A stretch of DNA of 64,000 nt from an uncultured Blautia sp. (GTDB lineage: Bacteria > Bacillota > Clostridia > Lachnospirales > Lachnospiraceae). Each line of letters opens with the position of its first letter. Position 1 is the stretch's first letter. Shown one piece after another: positions 42,819 to 50,059 of this stretch. The stretch is from the NCBI GenBank assembly GCA_900539525.1, contig UQCM01000005.1, positions 10,688-74,687 of the forward strand. Reading direction: 5' to 3'. The position numbers and the translations under genes are program-made. The notes beneath the pieces are model-generated. The model was not told the DNA's origin. It did no database searches and saw only the letters and a program-made list of their open reading frames with translations.

Positions 42819-42826
42819 AAAAGGAA

Positions 42827-43022
42827 TTGACATTTATTAAAAAAGAATGTAATTTAAATATACAACTGAAAAGCTCGTTCAGTTTCAAAGTAGATAGCTA
42901 CCCGCTATCAAAACGATCCATGCTGTGACGATATTATGGAGAAGATAGATATTGTATCTTCTTGTTCTTGCATATGAATTTATGCCCATAGCATCTTCCG
43001 ATGGATTGTTATGGGCTTTTTT
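42827..43022 (+). promoter_or_regulatory. Promoter and structured leader/attenuator of the GTPase gene
   Basis: TTGACA (42827-42832), 17-bp spacer, TAATTT (42850-42855) is a near-consensus promoter. The leader carries hairpins ACTGAA/TTCAGT, GATAGC-TACCC-GCTATC (about 42893-42909) and a terminator-like stem GCCCATA/TATGGGC (42984-43016) with a T-run (43017-43022), 30 bp before the GTPase ATG. The layout suggests transcription attenuation. The motif AGCTACCCGCT recurs at 45133-45239. Confidence 0.7.
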
Positions 43023-43053
43023 GTTGTAATAAATTACAAGGAGGACATAAAAG

Positions 43054-45132
43054 ATGTTCAAGAAAAATTTATTGCCACATATGCATGTCATTAAGCTGAT
43101 TGGCGGAACTGGAGATGGTAAAACGGAATTTTCAGTTGTATTTGCTGAACCTAGAGCTCGTAAGATATTGATTAAATGTGTTGGCAAAACAAATTCAACG
43201 GTTCGTGAAAGAATGTTAGTTTATACGACAGCGTTGAATGGCAAGGTAATTGTTGCGGCAAGTATTAGTGAGGAAATACTGGAAAGGAAAGTATTTTCTG
43301 AGATGGTTATTACTGCAATAGCCAAGGTAGTAAGACTTAATGGTAAAGTAGTCGCAAGCATGGTAGGTAAAGCGGAAAGTGATTTTGAAGAGGAATTGTT
43401 TGCACAGTTAAGTGAACGTAATAACACATGTGCAGTATTTAATTTCTTGACAGAGCAGCAGAAAAAGGAATTTGTAGAGAAGATTGTGGGAGTATATAGA
43501 AAGTTTCATTTTAGTGAACATGATTATGAAATCTATAATGCCACCAAAAATAACATGTCTGAGAAAGAAGCTAAAGAAAACTCGAACAAATTCTTGGGTG
43601 CATTAAAAATTGAGGTGGAGAGAATTATCTCACTTATCGACAAAGACTTCACGAACGAATTACTGGAAATTTGTGAAGAGACAAATGAGATATTGAGAGA
43701 TAAATTCTTTGAATACTTTGATGAGGAGAACATCTCGGAAGATGGTTTATATTACAAAGAGATTTCCCTAGAAGAAACAGAAGAAGACAATCGATTCATT
43801 GAGGCAATGTTTACATCTAATAACTTGCAGGCGGGAGAGCGTTTATCATTGGAGGTGTTGTGTGGACAGATTTTTATTTATACACCAATGAACACGGCAG
43901 TACGAGATATTATTGCTAATGATAAGAATGCCTCTCAGGTGTTTATTGATGAACATGGCGAATATACTTTTGGAATATTAGATACAAGAGGATTGTATCA
44001 TACGGGGGTAGTTAATGATGATAATGCAGATTATCTGAACGAACTCATTTACCAAGGAGATACGGATGCAGTAGCAATGGTAGTGCCGCTTCAAGGTGAT
44101 ACAAATGAAAAAAAGATTTATGAACTGTATCGTAAGCTGTTAGAAGCGTACAAGAAACAAACGCCTTTATTTATGGTTAATAATAAGGTAGATTTGTATA
44201 TTGATGCATTAAGAAAAGATGATTTTATTGACGATCCGTTTTCAGTGTCGATGGATGTGGCGAATGAGATGTCAGCTGATGAAATTATTGAGCAAGTCAA
44301 TAAGAGAGTGAATGAACTTCAAGGTGAATTGCAGGAAGCTCAGAATAAAGCGAGACGTAATTTAGAGATCGTGGCATTACCATGTTACTTAAAACGTGAT
44401 GAAGGAATGAAGCACGAAGAAGTTGTCAAAATGTACAACATTGTTAATGTTGTAAAGAGTATTTTATTACAGACAGCAGAGTTCCTTGTAAAGACATCTG
44501 TTAAAATTCCAATTACCCTTGTTGGAGAAGAAGACGTAGATGTTGAAATAAATCGAGAAGAGTTATTAAAGAGTGTTAGAGCTCATATTCTTGAGGGTGA
44601 AACCGACAAAAAGGTGTTTGAGCCGGGAAGTAAAAATATAGGAGACAACATGGGAATCTGTCCACATGGTAACAGCTATAATGCTCTTAAGAGAAGACTT
44701 AGATATGGAGATGGATATAGTTGTAAAATTGACGAAAATTATTACTTTAATTGTAAGTCATTCACTATTGACTTCACAGGAAATTTGCGTAATTTCATCT
44801 CAGAAAACTTTATTAATCAGACCGTTCATATGACAATGAAATTAGTGAATGGAAGATTCCCTGGGCAGAAGGAAAGTGAGTTGTTTTGGAAGCAGGTTGC
44901 CAGAAATGTTGATGCTAAAAAATTTGTCAGCATTCTTCTCTATGACAAAGCAATGAGAGATGCAGAATTAACAGGTTTTGGATTTGGCACATATTTCCGT
45001 GGGTTCTTGAAGAACAGCATGCCTTATTTTTATAAGGGTATGATTGATGAAAATCAGTATGTAGATGCCTTGGAAGAAGTATTGAAGGATGCTGTAAAAA
45101 AGACGATTGCGTTGAATGTAATTTACAAATAG
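43054..45132 (+). CDS. Predicted large GTPase of unknown family
   Basis: This 692-residue protein has a P-loop near residue 17 (IGGTGDGKTEF), a G3-like DTRGL near 310 and G4-like NNKVDLYI near 375, so it is probably a TRAFAC-type GTPase with a large insertion (about 30-300) between G1 and G3. Coiled coil is likely at about 415-440. No membrane segment, nuclease or other effector was seen. The C-terminal 200 residues are alpha-beta with aromatic residues and unlike anything I recognise. It sits alone as cargo between paired regulator genes, which suggests a defence or regulatory system (inference). Confidence 0.7.
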   Translation: MFKKNLLPHMHVIKLIGGTGDGKTEFSVVFAEPRARKILIKCVGKTNSTVRERMLVYTTALNGKVIVAASISEEILERKVFSEMVITAIAKVVRLNGKVVASMVGKAESDFEEELFAQLSERNNTCAVFNFLTEQQKKEFVEKIVGVYRKFHFSEHDYEIYNATKNNMSEKEAKENSNKFLGALKIEVERIISLIDKDFTNELLEICEETNEILRDKFFEYFDEENISEDGLYYKEISLEETEEDNRFIEAMFTSNNLQAGERLSLEVLCGQIFIYTPMNTAVRDIIANDKNASQVFIDEHGEYTFGILDTRGLYHTGVVNDDNADYLNELIYQGDTDAVAMVVPLQGDTNEKKIYELYRKLLEAYKKQTPLFMVNNKVDLYIDALRKDDFIDDPFSVSMDVANEMSADEIIEQVNKRVNELQGELQEAQNKARRNLEIVALPCYLKRDEGMKHEEVVKMYNIVNVVKSILLQTAEFLVKTSVKIPITLVGEEDVDVEINREELLKSVRAHILEGETDKKVFEPGSKNIGDNMGICPHGNSYNALKRRLRYGDGYSCKIDENYYFNCKSFTIDFTGNLRNFISENFINQTVHMTMKLVNGRFPGQKESELFWKQVARNVDAKKFVSILLYDKAMRDAELTGFGFGTYFRGFLKNSMPYFYKGMIDENQYVDALEEVLKDAVKKTIALNVIYK

Positions 45133-45239
45133 GTTGAGCGAAGTACAGAGCTACCCGCTTTGGAAAAGGCTGTGCTAACCATTTGAGAATATTTCTAATT
45201 TTCTATGGAAGCATAGTGCACCGTAGTTAAGGAGGAAAT
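45133..45239 (+). promoter_or_regulatory. Leader of zinc-ribbon gene 2, sharing a motif with the GTPase leader
   Basis: AGTA-N3-AGCTACCCGCT and a downstream GCTGTG occur here (about 45143-45175) and in the leader at about 42885-42926. The copies are offset by one gene each, implying common structured RNA or operator. Confidence 0.55.
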
Positions 45240-45419
45240 ATGAGCAAATACAGAACTATAAGTTGTGGAATTGACCACAGAAGATTATTTGAAACTGATT
45301 CGAAAAGTGGTGTAATTGAAATTAAGTGTATGAAATGCAAAAATATTGTTCGTATTAATTTGGAAAATGATGAACAGTATTTTCCACAAATTAATATGAA
45401 AATTGCAACGAGCAAGTAG
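45240..45419 (+). CDS. Com-like zinc-ribbon protein 2
   Basis: This 59-residue protein (MSKYRTISCGIDHRRLFETD, CMKCKNIVRINLE) is a second small Com-like zinc ribbon. It is homologous in layout to the protein at 42082. RBS AAGGAGG lies 5 bases before ATG 45240. It is too short for many gene finders. It forms the 5' gene of the second zinc ribbon-XRE pair. Confidence 0.7.
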   Translation: MSKYRTISCGIDHRRLFETDSKSGVIEIKCMKCKNIVRINLENDEQYFPQINMKIATSK

Positions 45420-45565
45420 CGTAATAAGAAACTATTAACGACTAAGGCCGGGTAATTCATTTGCAGTATGTGAATGAACTACCTGGCTTTTTGCATTTAT
45501 ACTACAGAGAGAGTTTGTGAATCCATGAGATATCAATTAACCTTATGTAGGGAAAGAAGGTTAAT

Positions 45566-45877
45566 TTGAATTACAACACTGAATTGAGTGGAAAAAGAAT
45601 AGCAGAACTTCGTAAGAAGGAAGGACTGAGTCAGGCGAATTTATCAGAGAAGATTGGCTTGCATTTGAAGACAATAAGTAAAGCAGAAAGAGGTGTGAAT
45701 GGATTGTCAGTAGATAATCTGATAGCACTTGCTGAATATTTTAGAGTTTCTTTGGAATATTTAGTGGGTATTGAGGAAAAAGAGCAGGAATCAGATTATG
45801 TAGTATCCTTGTACAATGGATGCCCCGATGATAAAAAGCCATTATTGATAGAAGTAATGAAAGCATTTCAAAAGTAA
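45566..45877 (+). CDS. XRE-family regulator, paralogue 2
   Basis: This 103-residue protein matches paralogue 1 through the DNA-binding domain (SGKRIAELRKKEGLSQANLS, GLHLKTISKAERGVNGLSV). TTG 45566 is the start, with AAAGAAGG upstream. The C-terminus differs from paralogue 1, so ligand or partner may differ. It ends the duplicated module. Confidence 0.85.
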   Translation: MNYNTELSGKRIAELRKKEGLSQANLSEKIGLHLKTISKAERGVNGLSVDNLIALAEYFRVSLEYLVGIEEKEQESDYVVSLYNGCPDDKKPLLIEVMKAFQK

Positions 45878-45932
45878 ATATAGGGAGCCAATTTTGTCCC
45901 AAAAGGGAGCGTGCAAGTGCATTTTTTGAAGG

Positions 45933-45987
45933 GCTGTTTCGGTATAGAATCTAACTATGGTTGGTGACTGACCGAACAGCTTCTTTT
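45933..45987 (+). terminator. Terminator after XRE paralogue 2
   Basis: GCTGTTTCGGT (45933-45943) pairs with ACCGAACAGC (45971-45980), then TTCTTTT. One T bulges from the first arm. Confidence 0.7.
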
Positions 45988-46006
45988 ATGTTTATGGAAC
46001 AGAAGG

Positions 46007-46087
46007 TTGTCAAGTGTACGACGGTACACTAATTACAAACGAAACAATGATGTGCTCAGGAAATGCACAGATACAAGCGCTTGTATC
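46007..46087 (+). promoter_or_regulatory. Promoter with operator in the spacer, plus second palindrome
   Basis: -35 TTGTCA (46007-46012) and -10 TAATTA (46030-46035) have a 17-bp spacer filled almost exactly by the inverted repeat AGTGTAC-GACG-GTACACT (46013-46030). A perfect 18-bp palindrome GATACAAGCGCTTGTATC lies at 46070-46087 before the first gene. The XRE protein at 46703 is a candidate autoregulator. Confidence 0.75.
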
Positions 46088-46119
46088 ACTAAATTTCAAT
46101 TAGGAAAGGTGATACAAAA

Positions 46120-46521
46120 ATGAAGAACTATAACAATTTCATGAAACATGAAAATGGTAACTTGGCAGTAGGATTCATCAAATCCAGAAAAGCAGAGCAT
46201 AAGGTGATGGATTTCTGTGAGAGGTTGATTGCAGCCGGAGACGAGGAGGGCTGTGAAATCTTATGCGTGGATGTGGATAGAGGCGGTAGCAGAGATGTTG
46301 ACAGACCTCAGCTTGATGATATTTATAGGGCGATGGAAATGTCTATTATCAATCATCTTTTTATTAGAAACTTTGATGACATTTCAGAAGACATGGAAGA
46401 TCTGGTTTCGTTCATGCAGTTTGCGAATGACAATAAGGTGCAGATCCATGTTGTGAGTGTAGAAGCTGATAAAGAAATGCAAGAAGCATCCGAGCCTTGG
46501 GACGGAGGTGCAGGATGTTGA
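46120..46521 (+). CDS. Serine-recombinase-fold protein without intact catalytic motifs, A
   Basis: This 133-residue protein resembles the resolvase N-terminal domain: AVGFIKSRKAEHK at the start, then DVDRGGSRDVDRPQLDDIYRAM, then the INHLFIRNFDDISED strand-helix. The conserved Tyr-x-Arg-x-Ser and Asp-Arg-Leu-Ser-Arg motifs are lost, so it probably is not a nuclease. AGGAAAGGTGATA binding site upstream. Together with 47048-47425 it appears to be a duplicated, repurposed fold, possibly regulating the integrase (inference). Confidence 0.65.
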   Translation: MKNYNNFMKHENGNLAVGFIKSRKAEHKVMDFCERLIAAGDEEGCEILCVDVDRGGSRDVDRPQLDDIYRAMEMSIINHLFIRNFDDISEDMEDLVSFMQFANDNKVQIHVVSVEADKEMQEASEPWDGGAGC

Positions 46522-46703
46522 ATGGCTTTCATAATGGCGAGGTAGAGAATCTTCTCTACCTGCCGGAATATAAAATGTACCTTGCCATAGATTACGATGG
46601 TGTGAATGTTTATGACCAGTATGAAAATTTCTATGGTAATTATCCTACGGAGGAAGAGGCAATAGAGGCTCTTGCTAGAGCAAAGAGAGAAGGTGGCTAT
46701 TGA
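46515..46703 (+). CDS. Small hypothetical protein in the integration-regulation operon
   Basis: This 62-residue protein (MLNGFHNGEVENLLYLPEYK) is probably a small beta-rich domain ending in a helix (TEEEAIEALARAKREGGY). ATG 46515 lies inside the preceding gene and GGAGG sits 7 bp upstream. Its stop overlaps the next ATG. Confidence 0.65.
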   Translation: MLNGFHNGEVENLLYLPEYKMYLAIDYDGVNVYDQYENFYGNYPTEEEAIEALARAKREGGY

Positions 46704-47035
46704 TGAAATACGAAGGATATATGGTAGGACCAGCACTTAGGAAGCTTCGTACTGATAGGGGACTAAGTATTTTACAAGCCAGCAACTTGACCGGTTTGAG
46801 TACATCGAGCCTGAATCAGATTGAGCAGGGTGGACGTAACTTGAGTATGAAATCATTGTTCCTTTTCATGAATGCTTATGAGGTTGATGCCAACACTGTG
46901 CTTGATATTAAAGCATCATCTAATAAGGAAGATTCTATTGACTCAAGATTGGATTTGTTGCCGGATAAACAAAAAGCATATTTCAGGGAGACCTTCCTGT
47001 ATATGTTGGATAATGCAGCAACGATGATAGCATAG
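46703..47035 (+). CDS. XRE-family regulator of the integration module
   Basis: This 110-residue protein has a helix-turn-helix (VGPALRKLRTDRGLSILQAS, LTGLSTSSLNQIEQGGRNLS) and an extended C-terminal helix region. ATG 46703 overlaps the upstream TGA (TGATG). It is a candidate for binding the spacer operator at 46013-46030 or the palindrome at 46070. Confidence 0.85.
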   Translation: MKYEGYMVGPALRKLRTDRGLSILQASNLTGLSTSSLNQIEQGGRNLSMKSLFLFMNAYEVDANTVLDIKASSNKEDSIDSRLDLLPDKQKAYFRETFLYMLDNAATMIA

Positions 47036-47047
47036 GAGGGCAAAACT

Positions 47048-47425
47048 ATGGCGAAGAAAATAGAACCCAGATATGAGTGCATTGCCTATTTATCTGTTGA
47101 AGCTGATTTGAATGTGGTGGACAGATTGGAAGATAAGCAGCTCAAATATATAAAAGAATATGCAAAGGCTCATAACATTAAAGTTGTAGGTGTCATGAGA
47201 AGACATGGCTTTTGTATGAATGATGTGTTTAGAAACTTTAAACAGATTGCCTTATTAATAGGAAAGAAAAGAGTTCAAGGCGTGATTGTAGCCGGAATGA
47301 AATATGTGAGTTCTGATATAGAAGATGCATATAGCAAAATAGGAATGGTCAAGGCTGTAGGCGGTCAGTTTATTACGGTGGACGAAGGTAATCTTGGAAT
47401 GAATATTGTGATGGAGGAAAAGTGA
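47048..47425 (+). CDS. Serine-recombinase-fold protein without intact catalytic motifs, B
   Basis: This 125-residue paralogue-like protein (YECIAYLSVEADLNVVDRLE, then IKEYAKAHNIKVVGVMRRHG, VQGVIVAGMKYVSSDIEDAY) follows the resolvase strand-helix order but has lost the catalytic Arg/Ser set. The C-terminal DNA-binding part of true resolvases is absent. It overlaps the MazF-like gene (GTGATG), suggesting tight co-expression; it might act as antitoxin or as a DNA-binding co-factor. Confidence 0.6.
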   Translation: MAKKIEPRYECIAYLSVEADLNVVDRLEDKQLKYIKEYAKAHNIKVVGVMRRHGFCMNDVFRNFKQIALLIGKKRVQGVIVAGMKYVSSDIEDAYSKIGMVKAVGGQFITVDEGNLGMNIVMEEK

Positions 47426-47853
47426 TGGAAAAGAGAAAGAACTATGGAAAATATAAGCGTGGTGATGTTGTGTATGCTGACTTTGGGAATAAGCCTGCGG
47501 GTGTACAGGGTGGAATTAGACCTTGTGTGATTGTGAGCTGTGATGCAAGCAACCATGAAGGTGCCCCTATGGTTACAGTTTGTCCTTTGAGCAGTAAATT
47601 GAAGGATATTCCGGTACATGTGCAGATAAAACCCAATGATGTGAGAGGATACAGGTTGAAAGCAATTTCTGATTTTCTTCCGGAGGATATACAGACAGTG
47701 TCTAAGATGGCGATAAGAGGGAAAACAGGATATATTCCGGTAGAAGCGGAAGTTATGGAACAGATTGACAGGGCACTGATTAGACAGCTTAATCTTATTC
47801 GTGCTGCAAGAAATATGGTAATGGAGGAATTAAGCGATGGATCAGAGAACTAA
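47425..47853 (+). CDS. MazF/PemK-like toxin
   Basis: This 142-residue protein has the PemK fold: YKRGDVVYADFGNKPAG at the start, then GGIRPCVIVSCDASN and MVTVCPLSSKLKDIPVHVQI. MazF cleaves mRNA at short sequence sites. No classical MazE/AbrB-type antitoxin is adjacent. Candidate partners are the preceding recombinase-fold protein or DUF6462, whose gene starts inside this one. On an ICE it could support maintenance (addiction). Confidence 0.85.
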   Translation: MEKRKNYGKYKRGDVVYADFGNKPAGVQGGIRPCVIVSCDASNHEGAPMVTVCPLSSKLKDIPVHVQIKPNDVRGYRLKAISDFLPEDIQTVSKMAIRGKTGYIPVEAEVMEQIDRALIRQLNLIRAARNMVMEELSDGSEN

Positions 47854-48049
47854 GAACACCAATAACAAGAGATTTGTCAGATATTCCGAAGGTGCCGAGA
47901 TGTATTCAATGAGCGTGTCTAAGTTTATGCAGCTGGCAAAGGATGCTAAGGCTTGTTATAAGGTAAATCAGCTTGTTTTAGTCAATTTGGATATCATTGA
48001 TGAGTATTTGGAGACTTTTCATATTGTAGAGGAAGATTTCTACAAATAG
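47837..48049 (+). CDS. DUF6462-family small DNA-binding-like protein
   Basis: This 70-residue protein (FVRYSEGAEMYSMSVSKFMQ, LVLVNLDIIDEYLE) matches DUF6462, commonly encoded next to ICE tyrosine integrases and of the size and charge expected for an excisionase. It starts within the MazF-like gene. A two-domain version is at 63460-63933. Confidence 0.8.
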   Translation: MDQRTKNTNNKRFVRYSEGAEMYSMSVSKFMQLAKDAKACYKVNQLVLVNLDIIDEYLETFHIVEEDFYK

Positions 48050-48085
48050 ATTTGAAGAAAAACGGAGAAACCTGCATGAAAATAC

Positions 48086-48114
48086 TTGACTTTTGGTAAT
48101 ACCAAAAGTATAAT
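48086..48114 (+). promoter_or_regulatory. Promoter with palindromic operator in its spacer
   Basis: TTGACT (48086-48091), 17-bp spacer, TATAAT (48109-48114). The 9-bp arms ACTTTTGGT and ACCAAAAGT, with 3-bp AAT centre, run from 48089 to 48109 and so occupy the spacer. The ribbon-helix-helix gene downstream is the natural autoregulator. Confidence 0.85.
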
Positions 48115-48140
48115 AAGGGTAAGAAGTGAGGAGGTGCAGC

Positions 48141-48314
48141 ATGGCAAAGATGGGTCGCCCCAAGGTTGAGAAACCGATAGACCATATTGTTACGGTCAAG
48201 TTTAGAGAGGAAGAATACCAGGCTTTACTAGAGTATGCACAGTCTCGCAACTTATCCATATCGCATATCATACGATTGGGTGTTGAGATGCAAATCAAGA
48301 ATACCCAAAAGTAG
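48141..48314 (+). CDS. Ribbon-helix-helix transcription regulator
   Basis: This 57-residue protein has a short basic lead (GRPKVEKPIDH) and the Arc/CopG-type fold VTVKFREEEYQALLEYAQSR, ISHIIRLGVEMQ. It lies just after the operator-promoter and before the integrase gene. GGAGG precedes ATG 48141 at good spacing. It likely represses its own operon including the integrase. Confidence 0.85.
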   Translation: MAKMGRPKVEKPIDHIVTVKFREEEYQALLEYAQSRNLSISHIIRLGVEMQIKNTQK

Positions 48315-48346
48315 TGCAGGCTCTTTTCTCCGGAAAGGAGGAAAAG

Positions 48347-49582
48347 ATGGCTTGTAGAAAAGATGGCAAAGGAAGAGTTTTAAGAAAGGGTGAGAACTAC
48401 AGGAAAACTGATGGCAGGTATTCATATGTGTACCATGATGCTTTAGGTAAGAAACGAACAATATATGCAAAGTCACTGACAACTCTTCGTCAGAAAGAGG
48501 AAACGCTGGTCAAGGATCAGTTGGACGGAATTAACTTCTATATTGCCGGTAAGGCTGATGTGAATTTTCTGTTTGACAGATACATTGCTACAAAATCAGA
48601 GTTGAGGAGCACTACCTATAGTAATTACACGTATATGTGGAATCATTTTATCCGAGACACATTAGGCAAGAGAAAGATTAAGGATGTCAAGTATTCAGAG
48701 ATATTGTATTTCTATAATGATTTGGTTACGAATCAGGGAATGGCTATCAATACTTTGGAAACTATCAATACAATCCTTAGACCTACATTTCAACTTGCGG
48801 TGCGTGATGATATTATTAGGAAGAATCCGGTTGATGGAGCATATTGTGAAATTAAGAAGAGAAATGGTGGTAGTCGTAAAACACGAAGGGCATTGACCGT
48901 AGAACAGCAGAGAGCCTTCATGGACTATGTAGCAAAGAATCCGTTCTTTTATCATTGGTATCCGTTATTTGCATTCCTGCTTGGTACAGGATGTCGAATT
49001 GGTGAAGCTATTGGTATTCGATGGGACGATGTTGATTTAGAAAAGCGTGTGATTAACATCAATCATAGTCTTACCTATTATAAGAGGGCAGATGATTCAT
49101 ACAGAAGTGAGCTTCGAGTTTCCTTACCTAAGACAGAGGCGGGTATTAGATTGATACCAATGATGCAGCCGGTATATGAAGTTTTAAAAGATGAATATGA
49201 CAGGCAGAAAGAAGAAGGGTTTTGTGTTGAGACTATAGATGGGATGACCAACTTTATTTTCACAAATCGCTTTGGAAGTCCTCACAATCCGGCAGCAATT
49301 AACCGTGCTATCAAAAGAATTGTAGATGCCCACAATGCAGAGGAAGAAGTGGCGGCAAAAAAAGAGAAAAGAGAACCGGTAATTATTCCCAAATTCTCAT
49401 GTCACATTTTTAGACACACGTTTGCTTCGAGATTCTGCGAAAATGAAACAAACATTAAAGTAATTCAAGAGGTTATGGGTCACGCCGATGTATCTACTAC
49501 GATGAATATTTACGCAGAGGTAAATGACGAAGTAACCAAAACAGCAATCGAAAATTTAGCAAAGAACATGGATGTATTTTAG
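48347..49582 (+). CDS. Tyrosine integrase of the ICE
   Basis: This 411-residue phage-family integrase has an N-terminal arm-binding segment (AP2-like), a core-binding domain and a catalytic domain with Arg in GTGCRIGEAIGI, His-x-x-Arg in HIFRHTFASRF, His in VMGHADVSTT and the Tyr in MNIYAEV. It excises and integrates the ICE. ATG 48347 with AAAGGAGG is correct; the earlier in-frame ATG is within the upstream gap. It resembles Tn916-type integrases. Confidence 0.93.
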   Translation: MACRKDGKGRVLRKGENYRKTDGRYSYVYHDALGKKRTIYAKSLTTLRQKEETLVKDQLDGINFYIAGKADVNFLFDRYIATKSELRSTTYSNYTYMWNHFIRDTLGKRKIKDVKYSEILYFYNDLVTNQGMAINTLETINTILRPTFQLAVRDDIIRKNPVDGAYCEIKKRNGGSRKTRRALTVEQQRAFMDYVAKNPFFYHWYPLFAFLLGTGCRIGEAIGIRWDDVDLEKRVININHSLTYYKRADDSYRSELRVSLPKTEAGIRLIPMMQPVYEVLKDEYDRQKEEGFCVETIDGMTNFIFTNRFGSPHNPAAINRAIKRIVDAHNAEEEVAAKKEKREPVIIPKFSCHIFRHTFASRFCENETNIKVIQEVMGHADVSTTMNIYAEVNDEVTKTAIENLAKNMDVF

Positions 49583-50059
49583 AAAAGAGTCCTCTTGAGG
49601 TTTTCTTTTCAATATGGTATAATCCGAAAGTATTATTGTGTCAGACACAACAATACATCATGTATCTCGTTGACTACTTTTCAAGTGGGAAGACTACTTT
49701 TTGACTACTTTTTGGCAATAAATTAGCAAAGAGTATGAAAGAGTGTAAAAGGCTCAAATGCCCGAAAAATAAGGGTTTGCAAGGATTTGCAAGAGTAAGA
49801 AAAAGAGCCAAAGCTCTTCCCGACGATGAAGTCCATCGACAAGTAAAACCCAGTGTTTATGCGGGTTTGCAGACATTCATTGCAAACAAATGACATCAAA
49901 AAGACATCAAATTCGCAACCTTAGTTACAACTTCTTGCATTAATTTGCAAGGAAAATCAACAAAGGAAAGAATTTCAAACACATATTAAGACACTTTCTA
50001 GTAAGGAAGTGTCTTTTTTTGTCTCTTGCTCCTAGAAAAAACAAAAAAGGAGGATTTCG
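49583..50059. other. Right-end region of the ICE, noncoding
   Basis: No gene. Just after the integrase come a weak CCTC/GAGG hairpin and TTTT (about 49591-49610), an inverted repeat with arms TATTATTGTGTC and GACACAACAATA (about 49631-49655), then the motif GACTACTTTT three times (49672, 49692, 49703), likely integrase arm sites. Further on, AAGAGC/GCTCTT (49803-49818) and a terminator with AGACACTT/AAGTGTCT and TTTTTT (49989-50020) are present. The attachment core could not be identified. Confidence 0.6.

Larger units (their letters stand above)
1..49720. mobile_element. Tn1549/CTn4-like integrative conjugative element (left end outside window)
   Basis: The gene set and order (primase, MobC, MOBP relaxase, PcfB, VirD4, Maff2, VirB6, PrgI, VirB4, NlpC/P60, methylase-helicase, sortase, then regulators and a tyrosine integrase at 48347-49582) match the Tn1549 family of Clostridia ICEs, whose C. 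difficile members include CTn2, CTn4 and CTn5. The integrase points outward at the right and is followed by short direct repeats that resemble integrase arm sites near 49670-49713, so the right end is placed just after it by inference. The exact att core was not identified. The left end is not in the window because the first gene is cut. Cargo at 31.9-38.7 kb and 41.9-45.9 kb is inserted into this backbone. Confidence 0.85.
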
